From: Turnera subulata
Taxonomy: Eukaryota > Streptophyta > Magnoliopsida > Malpighiales > Passifloraceae
Length of the DNA stretch: 64,000 bases
Direction of reading: 5' to 3'
NCBI GenBank assembly: GCA_028386065.3
Contig: JAKUCV010007332.1
Location: forward strand, 42,848 to 106,847
The stretch's first letter is position 1, and each line of letters begins with the position of its first letter. The notes under the pieces were generated by a model. That model saw only the letters and a list, made by a program, of their open reading frames with translations, was not told the DNA's origin and did no database searches. Positions 61,380 to 64,000 of this stretch are shown here, piece after piece. A program made the position numbers and the translations under genes.

Positions 61380-62885
61380 TATGACATTCATATACCAAGC
61401 ACAACAAGCAGCGGAAACAAGGAAACTTAACCAAGAACCAAGTGAAGCATGCATAAACCGTATAACAAAATTTACATACCTTGTTCGGTTGAGGTCTTTC
61501 ACCCAACTGTAGAGCCGAATCAGCTAGAGCCAGACAAAAGCCTCGCCCCTCTACGGTATCCACACGAACCGTGACCGGCTTGGAATCGTCACACGAATCC
61601 AATCCCGAGCTCACCCGAACTGATGTGCTAGCAACAAGAAGCGGGTGCTTGTGTTTGTGGTGTTTGTGTTCTTCTTTCTTTCACAAAGAATGAAGAAGCT
61701 GAAGGTGAGTGTTTTTCTCAAGGCTCTCGAGACTCCAAAAAACATTCAGAGAGCACCAAGAGAGGAAGAAGATCATCAGATCATTCACATGCCAAATGAA
61801 GACATAGGTTAGTGGAAGTAATGGCCAACATCTTGGCCCCATCTCCCACTTAATCATGTCAAGACATGATAATGCCTCCACTAAACTTTCCAGCACAACA
61901 CACACCATAAGGTCTGATCTCTGGTCAATAATTCAGCTAATTATTGTCCCAAAACAACCCTGGTTCAAACACGGTCCAACCACACCCGGTCCAACCACGG
62001 TCCAACTACGGTTCAACCACCTGCTCGAATCAACGGTTCTATGTGTGTGACCCTGTAGGCACTTGCAACGTCCGGCAATAATTGTAAAAACTCATTTTAC
62101 AATTATAAGCAAAGAGCGGCGTCTAGCAACACATCATTGCTACCCGAACGACAAGATCAGTACTGATTCTCTATGCCTCGGAACATGTCATCGTCCCTTC
62201 GTCCCATTATCTAGATCAAACACGAGACATGGAATATGTCAATCTCGTATATGTTTAATCTATGTTTCTTGATCCCCGAGTTAACTGTATAAAATGGATA
62301 CCCGTGATATCACCATATCACCTAATCCGAGCATGGCCATGCATTTAACAGTTCAACTCTATCAAGAAACCATACGATAATATACCCGTTATATGGGTCG
62401 GACGAATCCCCTCTTGATCAATCAAAACCCACTACATACTCGGCATATACCCAATGATTACCCTTATGTCCACCCAGTTACGGATGACTAGGAATAATAT
62501 CAAAGTACATGATTCATATGTTGGATACCTTGACGATCTCAGGTCGGAGGACAATTACATCTATAAGAACCACTAATGACATACATATAACGTTCCATGT
62601 AGGGTTCTTATGTGGGTCGGTCCAGTCCACAAGTTCTCCAACTTGTACCCGTATGTAGAATTCATATCACATATGCAATTCTCAACATACGCTAGTCTTA
62701 ATTTATTATTACAACCCATCCGTAATAATAATCGACTAGGGACATTTAAGAATATGAAATATTCTAGGGTTATAAGTATGTGCAAGCGTTTATCTCATAA
62801 ACGATACTTATTGGAATAACCTTAATGTGTATATATGACTACAAATAATCATCCATGATTGGCTTTTGGGCATATTACACTAACA
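61380..62885 (-). mobile_element. Probable 3' LTR of a Copia element
   Basis: On the minus strand the LTR begins TGTTAGTGTAATATGCCC at 62885, directly after a polypurine tract AAGTGGGAGA (62887-62896) and downstream of pol. The outer (low-coordinate) border is not defined; I saw no matching TAACA end, so 61380 is approximate. The sequence has no protein of its own. The open frame at 61372-61614 is LTR sequence. Confidence 0.6.
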
Positions 62886-62886
62886 A

Positions 62887-64000
62887 TCTCCCACTTGCAC
62901 TAAAGCCAATCATCCACATATCTCATACATGTGGATCTAGCATGACCATCATGCTTACGCTGCATGAGAGGCTCAGTCAAAAGATCTGATACATAGTTCT
63001 CAAACGGAACTTTGTACAGCCACAGTTGTAGGGTCGGCAACTGTTTCTTGCCTGGAACTCTTCCAGCAAACAGCGCCACATCCAAGACAAAACACGTAAA
63101 CTGATTGCGATATAAAATCATCTCTGTCTGTTTGGAAGCTAGCATCTTTGTAACACTTTACAACAAGCCCATCAACGCTTCCGTGAACCAGGAATGCATC
63201 CTTAGTACTTCTTAAGTACTTAAGGATATTTAACCGCTGTCCAGTGACTTTCACCGGGATCAGATTGGCATCTGCTTGTGACACTCAAAGCATAAGCGAC
63301 ATCCGGTCTAGTACATAGCATGGCATATATGATAGATCCTATTGCAGAAGCATAAGGGATCTTACTCATCCGCTCTCTCTCTCTAATCGTACTAGGACAT
63401 TGACTCTTTGAGAGAGATATGCCATGTGACATGGGCAAGAAAACTTTCTAGGAATCTTGCATGCTAAACGCCTTTAGCACCCTGTCAATATATGTGCTCT
63501 GACTTAGCCCGAAAAGCCATTTGGATCTATCTCTATAGATCTTTATACCTGACACTTAGGCAGCTTCTTCTAAGTCCTTCATTGAGAAATTCTTTCCTAA
63601 CCAAGTCTTTGCAGATTTTAGTGTCGGAATATCATTCTTAATAAGTAGGATGTCGTCAACCTACAACAACAAGAAAACTATAGTGCTCCCACTAACCTTC
63701 TTGTAAACACATGGTTCATCTTCATTTTTGATGAAACCAAACTCTTTGATTACATCATTAAAACGAAGATTCCAACTCCTAGAAGTCTGCCTTAGTCCAC
63801 AAATGGACCTTTGCAAATTACATACCAAATCTCATAATCATGGTATGCAGCTATAGCCAATAGAATCCGGATGGATTTAACCATGGCGACTGGTGAGAAG
63901 GTTTCACCATAGTCAATACTATGAACTTGCTTGAAACCTTTCGCAACCAATTGCCCTTTAAAGGTAATCACATTACCATCCATGTCGGTCTTTCACAAAG
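62887..64000 (-). pseudogene. Ty1/Copia pol, reverse transcriptase to RNase H, degenerate and cut by the window edge
   Basis: Minus-strand segments include LVAKGFKQVHSIDYGETFSP (about 63900-63960), RILLAIAAYHDYEIW, FGFIKNEDEPCVYKK, a VDDILL box near 63650, PYASAIGSIIYAMLCTRPDV (about 63300-63360) and the RNase H start NILKYLRSTKD (63210). The segment after EIW, usually the first catalytic aspartate region, is lost. The tyrosine of the YVDD box is replaced by a TAG stop, and several further stops and frame changes follow. It encodes no working enzyme. It lies just upstream of the polypurine tract and LTR, so the element is collinear but the 5' half lies beyond the window. Confidence 0.85.

Overview
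This is a window of a flowering-plant nuclear genome, most likely a eudicot. The gene present has many short introns with AT-rich GT-AG borders, and the rest is layered plant transposable elements (MULEs, hAT and Tourist-type MITEs, a plant L1-type LINE, Copia and Gypsy debris, and a Cassandra TRIM carrying 5S rRNA sequence). Nothing looks bacterial or organellar. I cannot name the species.

The only intact cellular gene I can support lies on the minus strand at 6718-27351. It encodes RRP5, the S1/HAT-repeat rRNA-processing factor. I traced 39 exons that join into one 5,712-nt reading frame (1,903 residues plus stop). Thirty-six of the 38 introns are GT-AG and two are GC-AG. Its promoter side (27565-27704) has five TGGGCY 'site II' motifs, as expected for a ribosome-biogenesis gene. 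Several introns carry repeats: a three-copy tandem repeat, a Tourist MITE and two other foldbacks.

Layout. 1-6.7 kb: fragments of a kelch gene, a MULE with a 10-bp target duplication, a dead Copia gag, a Tourist-like MITE and an unassigned stretch. 6.7-27.7 kb: RRP5 and its promoter. 27.8-30.1 kb: a second MULE, an hAT MITE and a SINE-like retroposon placed side by side. 30.1-39.2 kb: a nested cluster made of an old Gypsy-like LTR/PBS remnant, a long LTR-like element, a tandem Cassandra array (three LTRs, two internal regions), and a further Cassandra LTR split by a large TIR element. 39.4-44.7 kb: a foldback element, two copies of one hAT family flanking a Gypsy RNase H fragment, and a MULE of the same family as the first one. 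44.8-51.3 kb: a full-length L1-type LINE with a 19-bp target duplication, broken almost only by point stop codons. 51.3-61.3 kb: another LINE RNase H remnant and two large solo-LTR-like elements of one family. 61.4-64 kb: the 3' part of a dead Copia element running off the window.

The observation I rate highest is in the long LTR-like elements (31.9, 53.7 and 57.6 kb). Each carries a run of very short hairpin units, GGGAT-loop-ATCCC in one family and GGGC-loop-GCCC in the other. Single units change both stem arms together (for example GGCAT-loop-ATGCC), which suggests selection on a folded structure inside the long leader part of the LTR.
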